Source: Endozoicomonas gorgoniicola | Lineage (GTDB): Bacteria > Pseudomonadota > Gammaproteobacteria > Pseudomonadales > Endozoicomonadaceae | Assembly: GCF_025562715.2 (NCBI RefSeq) | Contig: NZ_JAPFCC010000001.1 | Coordinates: 2,622,501 to 2,686,500, forward strand | Reading direction: 5' to 3' | DNA: 64,000 nucleotides | Notes under the pieces: generated by a model | Database searches by the model: none | What the model saw: the letters and a program-made list of their open reading frames with translations, nothing else | Told to the model about the DNA's origin: nothing | Translations under genes and position numbers: made by a program | Shown: piece after piece, positions 17,349 to 25,525 of the stretch | Numbering within the stretch: position 1 is the first letter of the stretch | Layout of the letters: every line of letters begins with the position of its first letter

Positions 17349-18755
17349 ATGTTTGAGAATTTAACCGAACGCCTGTCGCAAACGTTAAAAAACGTGACCG
17401 GCAAGGCCAAGCTGTCTGAAGACAATATTAAAGAAACCCTGCGCGAAGTGCGCATGGCACTGCTGGAAGCGGACGTTGCCCTGCCAGTGGTCAGAGAATT
17501 CATCAATCGCATCAAGGAGCGAGCGATTGGTCAGGAAGTCCAGTCAAGCCTGAGTCCCGGCCAGGCGTTTGTAAAGATCGTTCAGGCTGAACTGATCGAG
17601 GTCATGGGCGCAGCCAACGACGAGCTGAACCTGTCTACCCAGCCTCCGGCGGTTATCCTGATGGCGGGTCTTCAGGGTGCGGGTAAAACCACCTCTGTCG
17701 CCAAACTGTCCAAATTCCTGAAAGAACGCCACAAGAAAAAGGTCATGGTGGTGTCTGCCGACGTTTACCGTCCGGCAGCGATCAAACAGCTGGAAACTCT
17801 GGCTGGCGAAGTCGGTGTTGACTTCTTCCCGTCCGACATCCAGCAAAAGCCCGTCGATATCGCCAACGCCGCCATTCATGAAGCCCGTATTGGTCATTAC
17901 GACGTACTGATTGTCGATACCGCCGGTCGTTTGCATGTTGATGCCGGGATGATGGAGGAGATCCAGTCTCTGCACTCAGCCATCAACCCGGTGGAAACCC
18001 TGTTTGTGGTCGATGCCATGACGGGTCAGGACGCTGCTAACACCGCCAAGGCGTTTGGTGATGCCCTGCCACTGACCGGTGTCATCCTGACCAAGGCAGA
18101 CGGTGATGCCCGTGGTGGTGCGGCTCTGTCCGTTCGCCATATTACCGGCAAACCCATCAAGTTTATGGGTGTCGGTGAAAAAACTGATGCCCTGGACCCG
18201 TTCCACCCGGATCGTATTGCTTCGAGAATTCTCGGCATGGGCGACGTTCTGTCGCTGATCGAAGAAGCCGAACAGAAGCTTGATAAGAAGAAAGCCGACA
18301 AACTGGCCACCAAGCTGAAAAAAGGCAAAGGCTTCGATCTCGAAGACTTCCGTGATCAGCTGCAGCAAATGAAGAAAATGGGTGGACTGGCCGGTGTAAT
18401 GGACAAGCTGCCGGGCATGCCCGGTATGCCTGGCAATATGCCCGGACAGATGGATAATAAAATCTTTGTCCAGATGGAAGCGATCATCAACTCCATGACG
18501 CCAGCGGAACGTGCCAATCCGGACATTATGAACGGTTCCCGTAAAAAGCGTATTGCGGCCGGTTCCGGCACACAGATTCAGGACATCAATCGCCTGATCA
18601 AGCAGCACAAGCAGATGTCCAAGATGATGAAAAAGGTCTCTAAAAAAGGCGGCATGAGCAAACTGATGCGGGGTCTTGGTGGCATGAAAGGTCAGATGCC
18701 CGGCGGCATGGGCGGCATGATGCCACCGGGCGGCGGTAAAAAGTTCCCTTTCTGA
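17349..18755 (+). CDS. ffh: Signal recognition particle protein Ffh
   Basis: This is the SRP54-type GTPase that binds signal sequences and 4.5S RNA and docks with FtsY. The start is the internal ATG at 17349 (MFENLTERLSQTL, GGGA upstream), giving 468 residues; the frame runs back to 17310. The order is the N helical domain (1-90), then the G domain with P-loop GLQGAGKTT at 107-115, DTAGRLH and TKADGDARGG. The methionine-rich M domain ends in an extended GM-rich tail (GGMGGMMPPGGG). It is normally followed by rpsP; here about 2.7 kb of inserted genes intervene. Confidence 0.97.
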   Translation: MFENLTERLSQTLKNVTGKAKLSEDNIKETLREVRMALLEADVALPVVREFINRIKERAIGQEVQSSLSPGQAFVKIVQAELIEVMGAANDELNLSTQPPAVILMAGLQGAGKTTSVAKLSKFLKERHKKKVMVVSADVYRPAAIKQLETLAGEVGVDFFPSDIQQKPVDIANAAIHEARIGHYDVLIVDTAGRLHVDAGMMEEIQSLHSAINPVETLFVVDAMTGQDAANTAKAFGDALPLTGVILTKADGDARGGAALSVRHITGKPIKFMGVGEKTDALDPFHPDRIASRILGMGDVLSLIEEAEQKLDKKKADKLATKLKKGKGFDLEDFRDQLQQMKKMGGLAGVMDKLPGMPGMPGNMPGQMDNKIFVQMEAIINSMTPAERANPDIMNGSRKKRIAAGSGTQIQDINRLIKQHKQMSKMMKKVSKKGGMSKLMRGLGGMKGQMPGGMGGMMPPGGGKKFPF

Positions 18756-18775
18756 CCGCAGCTAAAACTCAGTGA

Positions 18776-18813
18776 CTGCTCATCATTTTGTCGATCTGCA
18801 AAATGATGAGCAG
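18776..18813 (+). terminator. Perfect 15-bp stem-loop after ffh
   Basis: CTGCTCATCATTTTG (18776-18790) pairs perfectly with CAAAATGATGAGCAG (18799-18813) around an 8-base loop, 20 bp after the ffh stop. It lies between convergent genes and is followed by no strong T-tract. Confidence 0.6.
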
Positions 18814-18825
18814 CTTGCCTCAGGG

Positions 18826-20019
18826 CTACTCAATGCCTTTTAGTAATTTATAATGCTGTCGTTTCGTCAGTGAATTTTTTACATAATCACAATTTAACCC
18901 ATTCTCAAGAACACACCGTCCAAAGTGTTCAAAATGGGAAAGCCTGGCATAAACACCGGGTTTCCTCTTCTTGGCACAACGATCACCTTCAGAGACGATA
19001 CCAATCTGGTACGTTCTCATTCCCCCCATCTCCGTCTCCCGGTTTTGAAACAGAGGCCCTCCGCTATCTCCATAACAGGCATCCTTGTGGTATTTTTCGT
19101 CCGCTGCACAGAGATGGGAATCATGTATTCTGATGTTCCCCCTATCTTTGTAAGGGTTATAAAGCTCATTGCAGTTTAAGCCTGTAATCAGGTTTAATGA
19201 GACGCACTGCAAACGTTCAGGGTAATTATCCTCCCTGGCAGAATTCCGCCCCCAACCGCACACCTCTGCCCCAAGCCTTTTCAACTCAATATCATTATCC
19301 GTAATTTCTTCCCAGTCGAGATTAACCGGGGCGATATCATCAACAGCTTCATCCAGCAGGATAAAGGCAATGTCATTGCCGTGCTCAACACTCCGATAAT
19401 TCGGATGACGTATATAATAACGACTCGTCCTTACCATCACTTCGTCTTTTACAGGATCAATAAAGGTGAGCTTGACCGCTTTTCTAAGACCCTTCCCTTT
19501 ATTGTCATCCAGACAGTGCGCAGCCGTCATAGCCCACTGGCGGTGAACCAGGGTAGCAGAACACTCAAAGTCTGATGTTTCCGAGTACTTTTTGAGCGCC
19601 GGAACAACAGGCAGAACAACCGCCGGGGCAGTGGTATTTGTAATGGAAGTATTGGTAACAGAAGGGGCATGAGTGGTCGATGGTGAAGCGAACGTTATTC
19701 CTTTGGCAACCTTTTCGAAACGCAAATCGTCTCGTTTATCTTTGCTGATCTGTTCAAGCCCTGCCAGCCAGGGATATTGCCTCCAGTTTGCCGGCTCACC
19801 CCCTACAACACGACGCACCCTATGGGAAGCACCCTCTTTCGGCCAGTCTTCTGCTGAGTCTGTCAGCTCTTCCATTACCGGGGAAAGAGCAGGACGGTCA
19901 TCAATACTGACAGGCGCGCCGGTACCTGAGGTTGAAATGAAAAGTAAACCTGCAAACAACATGGGCTGGGCACACTGCAGGCTGGAAAGTATGCTGAGTT
20001 TTTTGCTGGACAAAACCAC
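18826..20019 (-). CDS. Secreted trypsin-like (S1) serine protease
   Basis: This 397-residue preproenzyme has an N-terminal hydrophobic export signal (MLFAGLLFISTSG), a propeptide, and a trypsin-type activation site RVVGG. The chymotrypsin-fold catalytic domain has His168 in MTAAHCLDD, Asp216 in HGNDIAFILL and Ser319 in CYGDSGGPLF. CGWGRNS and several paired cysteines are as in animal trypsins. An unusual loop of about 65 residues, rich in Thr/Ala/Val (SVTNTSITNTTAPAVVL), separates the activation site from the His box. The start is GTG at 20019, uncertain. It sits between ffh and rpsP on the opposite strand. The target is probably extracellular and unknown. Confidence 0.9.
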   Translation of the reverse strand: MVLSSKKLSILSSLQCAQPMLFAGLLFISTSGTGAPVSIDDRPALSPVMEELTDSAEDWPKEGASHRVRRVVGGEPANWRQYPWLAGLEQISKDKRDDLRFEKVAKGITFASPSTTHAPSVTNTSITNTTAPAVVLPVVPALKKYSETSDFECSATLVHRQWAMTAAHCLDDNKGKGLRKAVKLTFIDPVKDEVMVRTSRYYIRHPNYRSVEHGNDIAFILLDEAVDDIAPVNLDWEEITDNDIELKRLGAEVCGWGRNSAREDNYPERLQCVSLNLITGLNCNELYNPYKDRGNIRIHDSHLCAADEKYHKDACYGDSGGPLFQNRETEMGGMRTYQIGIVSEGDRCAKKRKPGVYARLSHFEHFGRCVLENGLNCDYVKNSLTKRQHYKLLKGIE

Positions 20020-20081
20020 ACCTGTTAGAAATGAGTTCGGAATACGAGTCTATGCCAGCACAAAGTAGGTATCATATTCTT

Positions 20082-20210
20082 TTGTTATAGATGTTCTTTT
20101 CTCCTTATATAAGCCCTTTGCGATGGGGCTTACCCCGTCATGGTGTTTTGCAGTTGCAGAAAATGCTTATTTCATAAGCAACGGAAGCAAGCCAGAATAC
20201 CGATGCAAAA
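20082..20210 (+). repeat. Upstream copy of the rpsP promoter-leader block (direct repeat 1)
   Basis: This block mirrors 21321-21450. It has a TTGTTA -35-like box, then a TTATAT/TATATA box, then gccctttg-gatgggg, a small hairpin (GATGGGG-ctta-CCCCGTC), and a 56-base stretch (20155-20210) identical to 21395-21450 except at one base. No gene follows in the same direction; instead it points at the 3' end of the minus-strand gene 20230-21177. It is best read as a duplicated, orphaned rpsP leader that may still be transcribed. Confidence 0.8.
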
Positions 20211-20229
20211 ATACAGCCTGTACCACGCC

Positions 20230-21177
20230 TCAGTTTACAGGCTCCAGAATGATTTCTACCAGCTTGAACGCCCCCCAATCACTCATCTGCTCACTATTTG
20301 AATCCACATAGTCTGGAATCATACTGACAGACCTTTTGTATCGGATATCTTTTCTAAAGTTGTTAAATCCGGGTTTGGCAAAACGGATATCATCCGAGTT
20401 GAAATTTATATTAATGTGGTTTTTAAAAGGTAGCTTCAACAGTCCGGTCAAACTGGCATTATATGGATTGCTGGGATTTTTTTTCGGCACGACAGTCAAA
20501 GTTAGAGAGGATTCCTCAAGCTTCATATCGTCAGGCAATGTATCTTCAAATTTTTTGTCAACCTTGTTTAAAGCACGTCTCAAGACTAACCATTCAGCAA
20601 CCACCAACTTTATTTTATCATCAGTGAATTTCGAAGGGTCCTTCTGGTCTGAAAGAGTCAGGCTGTAATTCAATGCTCCGGAGTTTAAGGCACCTTGCTT
20701 GCTGAGCTTTGAGGTTTTGAAGGGTACATAGTGAACCTTTCCATTCTGGACTTCCTCAAGCTTCAGAACCCCCTGAAAAGCAACCCCCTCAAGCTCACTG
20801 CCGGAGTAGCTGGCATTTTTATTGCCGAGTAGTGACTTATCAACACAGAAGCTTTTAACATCAGTGCCAGTAGTAGCGGGGCCATAAAGGATATAGCTTG
20901 CAAGATTATAAGTTCCAGTGACAGAAATCACCGCATCCAGACTATCAAAAGCGCTGACAGTTTCAATCCTGTCATCGCAATACTCCTCACCACAGACCAC
21001 TTTATCCAGGCTCCTGCCATCATCATAATCACAATAATCCGTGTAATATTCTTTTGTCTTCCAGGACTCAAGGTCAGACCTGGTTGCTGAGCTGCCGTCA
21101 GAGAGTGCTGCACAAAAGGCATTGCCGGAAAAAAAGGCTGAGGCCGCAATCATGAATGGTAGAGAGATTGACTTCAT
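20230..21177 (-). CDS. Secreted protein of unknown function between two rpsP-leader copies
   Basis: This 315-residue protein has a signal peptide (LPFMIAASAFFSGNAFCA). The N-terminal 60 residues of the mature part contain several Cys and acidic residues (YYTDYCDYDDGRS, CGEEYCDDR), suggesting disulfides. The rest is beta-rich with no motif I can name. The gene lies opposite to rpsP and is exactly bracketed by the two direct repeats at 20082-20210 and 21321-21450. This makes it look like a recent insertion into the ffh-rpsP junction. Function not known. Confidence 0.6.
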   Translation of the reverse strand: MKSISLPFMIAASAFFSGNAFCAALSDGSSATRSDLESWKTKEYYTDYCDYDDGRSLDKVVCGEEYCDDRIETVSAFDSLDAVISVTGTYNLASYILYGPATTGTDVKSFCVDKSLLGNKNASYSGSELEGVAFQGVLKLEEVQNGKVHYVPFKTSKLSKQGALNSGALNYSLTLSDQKDPSKFTDDKIKLVVAEWLVLRRALNKVDKKFEDTLPDDMKLEESSLTLTVVPKKNPSNPYNASLTGLLKLPFKNHININFNSDDIRFAKPGFNNFRKDIRYKRSVSMIPDYVDSNSEQMSDWGAFKLVEIILEPVN

Positions 21178-21320
21178 CAGTACTTCACCACAAGTAATAT
21201 AAGGGGATATTTACGGGATCAATCGGCTTGTCATCAAGCTGTGAATGATAATAGTTCGCATTCAATTATTTGCAAATAATATTTATCTCCTCCTCAGCTT
21301 CGTTTATAAACGCTTCCCAG

Positions 21321-21349
21321 TTGTCAGCATTGATTTTATTCCTTAGAAT
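21321..21349 (+). promoter_or_regulatory. rpsP operon promoter
   Basis: A strong sigma-70 type promoter: TTGTCA (21321-21326), exactly 17 bp, TAGAAT (21344-21349). Transcription would begin near 21356, giving an untranslated leader of about 127 bases before rpsP. Confidence 0.8.
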
Positions 21350-21355
21350 ATGCGC

Positions 21356-21483
21356 CCTTTGTGATGGGGTTTATCCCGTCAGGTAGTCTGTGTCTGCAGA
21401 AAATGCTTATTTCACAAGCAACGGAAGCAAGCCAGAATACCGATGCAAAAGTTGCCGGACCACGATTACAGGAAACCCATTCC
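21356..21483 (+). ncRNA. Structured 5' leader of rpsP (candidate regulatory RNA; direct repeat 2)
   Basis: The leader can form a first hairpin GATGGG/CCCGTC. A second has a TGCTT/AAGCA stem, and a third possible helix is GCAACGG with CCGATGC. The second copy at 20082-20210 changes the first hairpin to GATGGGG/CCCCGTC and the second to TGCTTA/TAAGCA. These differences lie in the stems yet keep the pairing, which supports a real fold. It could be a ribosomal-protein autoregulatory leader. I do not recognise it as a named riboswitch. Confidence 0.5.
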
Positions 21484-21732
21484 ATGGTAACAATTCGTCT
21501 CGCTCGCGGCGGTTCCAAGAAGCGCCCATTTTACCACCTGACCGTAGCTGACAGCCGTAAGGCTAACAGCGGCCGTTTTATCGAGCGCGTAGGTTTCTTC
21601 AACCCTACCGCCCGTGGTCAGGAAGAGCGTCTGCGTGTAGACAACGAACGTGTTGAGTTCTGGCTGGGCCAGGGCGCAGGCATGTCCGATCGCGTAGCTC
21701 AGCTGGTTAAAGAAGCTCAGAAAGCTGCTTAA
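21484..21732 (+). CDS. rpsP: 30S ribosomal protein S16
   Basis: The 82-residue S16 protein starts MVTIRLARGGSKKRPFYHL and includes the conserved DSRKANSGRFIERVGFFNP. Start is the ATG at 21484; the frame runs further up but only into leader RNA. S16 helps 30S assembly. It is first in the rpsP-rimM-trmD-rplS operon, with its own promoter and structured leader because ffh is now separated from it. Confidence 0.97.
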   Translation: MVTIRLARGGSKKRPFYHLTVADSRKANSGRFIERVGFFNPTARGQEERLRVDNERVEFWLGQGAGMSDRVAQLVKEAQKAA

Positions 21733-21756
21733 TCCGCTGTTTGAAGGAATTTACCA

Positions 21757-22314
21757 GTGACAAAAGCTGCAGTTGAAGCATCCAGCAAGGGTCTGGTGAC
21801 TCTGGGAAAAATCACTGCTGTATACGGGATCAAGGGTTGGGTAAAGGTGTATTCACACACGGACCCCATGACCAACATCCTGGATTACAAGCACTGGATT
21901 CTGGATCACAATGGTCGCCAGCAGACCATTGAAGTCGATCAGGGCCGCCGTCAGGCAAAGGGCCTGGTCGCACACATCGCAGGTTGTGATGACCGGGATA
22001 TCGCCCGCCAGTATTGTGGTGCCGAGATCAAGGTTCACGCCAGCGAACTGCCCGAGGCTGCCGATGATGAAATTTATTGGCACGAACTCGAAGGACTGAA
22101 TGTCATCACCCGCAGCGATGCAGGCGAAGACCTTCTTCTGGGCAGAGTCAGTCATCTGATGGAAACCGGAGCCAATGATGTTCTGGTGATTCGCCCCTGC
22201 AGGGGCAGTATCGACAAGTCCGAACGCCTTGTGCCGTGGCTGGTCGATCAGGTGATTGAAGAAGTGAACCCTGAAGCAGGGTTCATTCGGATTGACTGGG
22301 ATCCGGAATTTTAA
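21757..22314 (+). CDS. rimM: Ribosome maturation factor RimM
   Basis: This 185-residue protein starts at GTG 21757 behind GAAGGAATTTACCA. It has the RimM N-domain (VTLGKITAVYGIKGWVKVYS) and the PRC-barrel C-domain (EIYWHELEGLNVITR, VPWLVDQVIEEVN). RimM binds S19 and assists maturation of the 30S head. It lies 24 bp after rpsP and 6 bp before the trmD frame. Normal length and no oddities. Confidence 0.96.
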   Translation: MTKAAVEASSKGLVTLGKITAVYGIKGWVKVYSHTDPMTNILDYKHWILDHNGRQQTIEVDQGRRQAKGLVAHIAGCDDRDIARQYCGAEIKVHASELPEAADDEIYWHELEGLNVITRSDAGEDLLLGRVSHLMETGANDVLVIRPCRGSIDKSERLVPWLVDQVIEEVNPEAGFIRIDWDPEF

Positions 22315-22320
22315 TCCGTT

Positions 22321-23109
22321 ATGGAACATCACAACAATGATGCCATAACGGCAGATATGTGGTTCGGTGTGGTCACACTGTTTCCTGAAATGTTTCGCGC
22401 GATTACCGAACACGGTATTTCCGGGCGAGCCGTTAAGGAAGGCAGTGTAGCGGTAGAAACCTGGAATCCCCGGGACTTTACCCACGACAAACACCGGACT
22501 GTGGATGACCGACCTTATGGCGGTGGTCCCGGCATGTTGATGAAAATTCAACCTCTGCGTGACGCCATCCATGCAGCAAAACAAGCTGCTGGAACCGATG
22601 CCACAGTGATATACCTGTCTCCCCAGGGACGCCCGTTAGATCAGGCAGGGGTTCAGGAACTCGCCGCAAAAAAGCGGATCATTCTGGTAGCGGGGCGGTA
22701 TGAAGGTATTGATGAGCGCGTAATCAACAACGAAATCGACGAGGAATGGTCGATTGGGGATTACGTATTAAGTGGTGGCGAACTCGCCTCCATGACCCTG
22801 ATTGATGCAGTATCACGCTTTGTACCGGGCACCCTGGGTCATAAGGATTCCGCCCAAGAAGACTCCTTTGCGGACGGCCTTCTTGACTGCCCGCACTACA
22901 CCCGTCCGGAAGTATTTGAAGGACAGGCAGTGCCGGAAGTACTGATGTCAGGCAACCACCAGCGAATTCGCGAATGGCGCCTGAAACAGTCTCTGGGCAG
23001 AACCTGGCTGCGACGCCCTGACCTGCTTGAAGGTCGTGAGCTGACCGGCGAGGAAAAGAAATTACTTGCTGAGTTCCAGCGTGAACACAGCGAAGCCAGC
23101 AAAGGGTAA
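22321..23109 (+). CDS. trmD: tRNA (guanine-37-N1)-methyltransferase TrmD
   Basis: TrmD makes m1G37 in tRNAs to prevent frameshifting, using S-adenosylmethionine bound in a deep trefoil knot. Key stretches are WFGVVTLFPEMFRAITEHG near the N-terminus, RPYGGGPGMLMKIQPLRDAI, and LVAGRYEGIDERVI then YVLSGGELASMTLIDAV, which form the knot. The ATG at 22321 gives 262 residues. The ATG at 22357 (MWFGVV) would match the E. coli N-terminus and is an alternative. Third gene of the operon. Confidence 0.96.
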   Translation: MEHHNNDAITADMWFGVVTLFPEMFRAITEHGISGRAVKEGSVAVETWNPRDFTHDKHRTVDDRPYGGGPGMLMKIQPLRDAIHAAKQAAGTDATVIYLSPQGRPLDQAGVQELAAKKRIILVAGRYEGIDERVINNEIDEEWSIGDYVLSGGELASMTLIDAVSRFVPGTLGHKDSAQEDSFADGLLDCPHYTRPEVFEGQAVPEVLMSGNHQRIREWRLKQSLGRTWLRRPDLLEGRELTGEEKKLLAEFQREHSEASKG

Positions 23110-23155
23110 ACCCTTAATTTGGCGGAAATCTTGACTATCGGGAGCAAAAGCTAAA

Positions 23156-23509
23156 ATGAGCAAGAACAGAATTATTGAAGCGCTCGAAAACGAGCAAATG
23201 AACAAGGAAATCCCTGCCTTCGCACAGGGTGACACCGTTGTTGTACAAGTTAAGGTAAAAGAAGGCAACCGTGAGCGTCTGCAGGCGTTTGAAGGTGTTG
23301 TTATCGCTATCCGTAAGCGTGGCCTGAACTCTGCTTTCACCGTTCGTAAAATCTCCAGCGGTGTTGGCGTTGAGCGTGTATTCCAGACTTACAGCCCACT
23401 GATCGACTCCATCACTGTTAAGCGCCGTGGTGACGTTCGTCAAGCCAAGCTGTACTACCTGCGTGAGCGTAGCGGTAAGGCTGCTCGCATCAAGGAAAAG
23501 CTCAAGTAA
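23156..23509 (+). CDS. rplS: 50S ribosomal protein L19
   Basis: The 117-residue L19 has the standard core FAQGDTVVVQVKVKEGNRER, LQAFEGVVIAIRKRGLNSAF and KLYYLRERSGKAARIKEKL. Start is ATG 23156 behind GGGAG. L19 sits at the interface of the 30S and 50S subunits. Last gene of the operon, closed by a strong terminator. Confidence 0.97.
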   Translation: MSKNRIIEALENEQMNKEIPAFAQGDTVVVQVKVKEGNRERLQAFEGVVIAIRKRGLNSAFTVRKISSGVGVERVFQTYSPLIDSITVKRRGDVRQAKLYYLRERSGKAARIKEKLK

Positions 23510-23592
23510 GATCGCTTTGATCCCGGCTCAAACCGGGACCGGAAAAATCTTTATTTATTGTTCTGACAATCCGGCAACTTTTGTTAGACATC

Positions 23593-23620
23593 AAAAAAAG
23601 CGACTTCGGTCGCTTTTTTT
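23593..23620 (+). terminator. Intrinsic terminator of the rpsP operon
   Basis: AAAAAAAGCGAC-TTCG-GTCGCTTTTTTT is a perfect stem with a UUCG tetraloop and a seven-T tail. Its symmetric A/T flanks let it act on both strands, including the convergent C58 protease gene. Confidence 0.95.
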
Positions 23621-23650
23621 GTACCTGATCTCTGCCCTCCCCAACCAACG

Positions 23651-24247
23651 CTATTTTTTGGGGTAGGGAGTCACTCTGGCAATATACCAGTTACAGTTCA
23701 GGACAGGTTGATAATTGAGATAAATATGAGCGGAAACCTTATGCATGAATTCAGCTGAGTCGTTAAAACGGTACAAAGCAAGTGTGGAGTCAAAAAAGTC
23801 CAGCTCATTCCCCTGAACCCGCGTTCCCATAACATGCCCCATATTTTCCAGATTACCCATCAGGTAAATTAAATGAAACCCCTCCCTTAGCGATATGTCA
23901 CAAGCATTCATGAAAGGATCGAATTGACTTAGCCCATATCTGCAATATTCAACGGATAATCCGTTACCCAATAGAAAATCACTCATTTCCTGCAAGAAAT
24001 TTAGCTGCTTTCTAACACGGGGGACGATTAAGTTATTGTACGCTGACGATATAACACCCATCAAAGATACCGAACCCAGCTCATCAAATGAATTAAGGGC
24101 ACCATTGGCCATACTTTTTTTTATCCAGATTATCGTCATGCCCACGCACAGGCCTACTCTCGTAGTGGGAACGGGGATTGTCGTCCCTTTTTTCCAACGG
24201 ACATTGAGCGTATAGGGATTAACAGTGGAAAAAACCTCGGTAACCAT
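23651..24247 (-). CDS. YopT/AvrPphB-type (C58) cysteine protease-like protein
   Basis: This 198-residue protein starts at an ATG at 24247, seven bases after AAGGTGG; the frame runs to 24277. A papain-like triad in C58 order can be seen: Cys34 in RVGLCVGMTIIWIKK, His138 in NMGHVMGTRV and Asp153 in LDFFDSTLALYRF. The spacing (104 and 15 residues) is close to YopT, and the phrase after the Asp is the family's typical FFDxNxG-like segment. YopT-type enzymes are injected effectors that cleave host GTPases or kinases. There is no signal peptide, consistent with a type III-style substrate, but no secretion genes are in view. Inferred from motifs only. Confidence 0.72.
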   Translation of the reverse strand: MVTEVFSTVNPYTLNVRWKKGTTIPVPTTRVGLCVGMTIIWIKKSMANGALNSFDELGSVSLMGVISSAYNNLIVPRVRKQLNFLQEMSDFLLGNGLSVEYCRYGLSQFDPFMNACDISLREGFHLIYLMGNLENMGHVMGTRVQGNELDFFDSTLALYRFNDSAEFMHKVSAHIYLNYQPVLNCNWYIARVTPYPKK

Positions 24248-24488
24248 AACAATCCACCTTACTAGCCAGTATGTCAAACATAGACCATTTGCACTGATTT
24301 AAGGCTCCAACCCGGAAATATCAAGGCTTGCTCAAGAGGGAAAAATGACTATTAAAGTCGAGAAGACTTCACCCCCAAGAGCAAGCCATGACCAAGTAAC
24401 ACACCCAGCCGCCCACCTTCCCGTGGCCATTTGCCTGCCGGGGCAGAATTCCTATACCATCCACTCAATACACCAACCAGTCGAACCA

Positions 24489-25394
24489 ATGCCTGAACTC
24501 CCTCAAACCAACGAACCCGTTACGCAGTTTCTCCAGCATCTCTGGCTGGAAAAAGGCCTGAGTGAGAATACCCGCTCGTCTTATCAACGTGATCTCAGGC
24601 AATTCCAGGAATGGTTACAGGAACACGAACAGAAACCGGTGACCGAAGCAACCCGTGACAGCCTCAGTCACTACCTTGCCTGGCGCTACGAGCAACGCTA
24701 CAAGCCTGCCTCAACCGCCCGAAGCCTCTCGAGCCTGCGTGGTTTTTACCGGTTCCTGCTCAGGGAAGGTGAACTGGCCAGAGATATCACCGCCAATATC
24801 GAACTGCCCAGACAGGGTCGCTCACTGCCTAAAACCCTGACAGAATCCGATGTCGAAACCCTCCTGAATGCACCGGATACCGACACTACACTGGGTCTTC
24901 GTGACCGATGCATGCTGGAACTACTTTACGCCTGTGGTTTACGGGTGTCAGAACTGGTGACGCTGACGTTAGACCAGATCAACCTGCGACAGGGCATTGT
25001 TCGAATCACAGGCAAAGGTGGCAGGGAACGCTTATGCCCAATGGGAGAAGAAGCCCTGACCCGGATTCTGGACTATATGAAATGTGCCAGACCCGAACTA
25101 CTCAATAACATTGACAGCCCGGTCATGTTTCCGGGTCGACGAGGCCAGCCCATGACCCGTCAGACCTTCTGGCACCGAATCAAGCACCACCAGCAGACAG
25201 CAGGCATAACAGCGGATGTATCTCCCCATGTATTACGCCATGCCTTCGCCACTCACCTGCTTAACCACGGTGCCGACCTGCGGGTGGTTCAGTTACTGCT
25301 TGGACACAGCGACCTATCCACCACCCAGATTTACACCCATGTGGCGCGACACCGACTGGAAACACTTCACGCGGAACACCACCCCCGGGGATGA
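24489..25394 (+). CDS. xerD: Site-specific tyrosine recombinase XerD
   Basis: XerD acts with XerC at dif to resolve chromosome dimers. From ATG 24489 the protein is 301 residues, the usual size. The frame runs back to 24345, adding 48 residues that fit no family member. Catalytic residues are R152 (CGLRVSEL), H247 and R250 (HVLRHAFATH), H273 (LLGHSDLSTT) and Y282 (IYTHVA). The SAM-like N-domain begins VTQFLQHLWLEKGLSENTRS. The following dsbC is its usual partner, which separates it from XerC and from phage integrases. Confidence 0.95.
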   Translation: MPELPQTNEPVTQFLQHLWLEKGLSENTRSSYQRDLRQFQEWLQEHEQKPVTEATRDSLSHYLAWRYEQRYKPASTARSLSSLRGFYRFLLREGELARDITANIELPRQGRSLPKTLTESDVETLLNAPDTDTTLGLRDRCMLELLYACGLRVSELVTLTLDQINLRQGIVRITGKGGRERLCPMGEEALTRILDYMKCARPELLNNIDSPVMFPGRRGQPMTRQTFWHRIKHHQQTAGITADVSPHVLRHAFATHLLNHGADLRVVQLLLGHSDLSTTQIYTHVARHRLETLHAEHHPRG

Positions 25395-25525
25395 CAAAGC
25401 CTCAACAGCGACTAAACTTCTGTGCCATACAATCCGATCAAGTCTGTTAGCAGTAACGATTTAACCAACAACAATCAAGCCAGCCAAAAGGCCTGGACCA
25501 AAAACAATAGAAACGAGGAACCCTC

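Noticed and set aside
20123..20311. Small ORFs in the rpsP-leader repeats (20123-20311, and the 5' extension of rpsP from 21361)
   Set aside because: They read through the duplicated leader and its hairpins, and the rpsP protein clearly starts at 21484.
24345..24488. 48-residue N-terminal extension of xerD
   Set aside because: No family member carries it, and the internal ATG at 24489 gives the standard 301-residue length.
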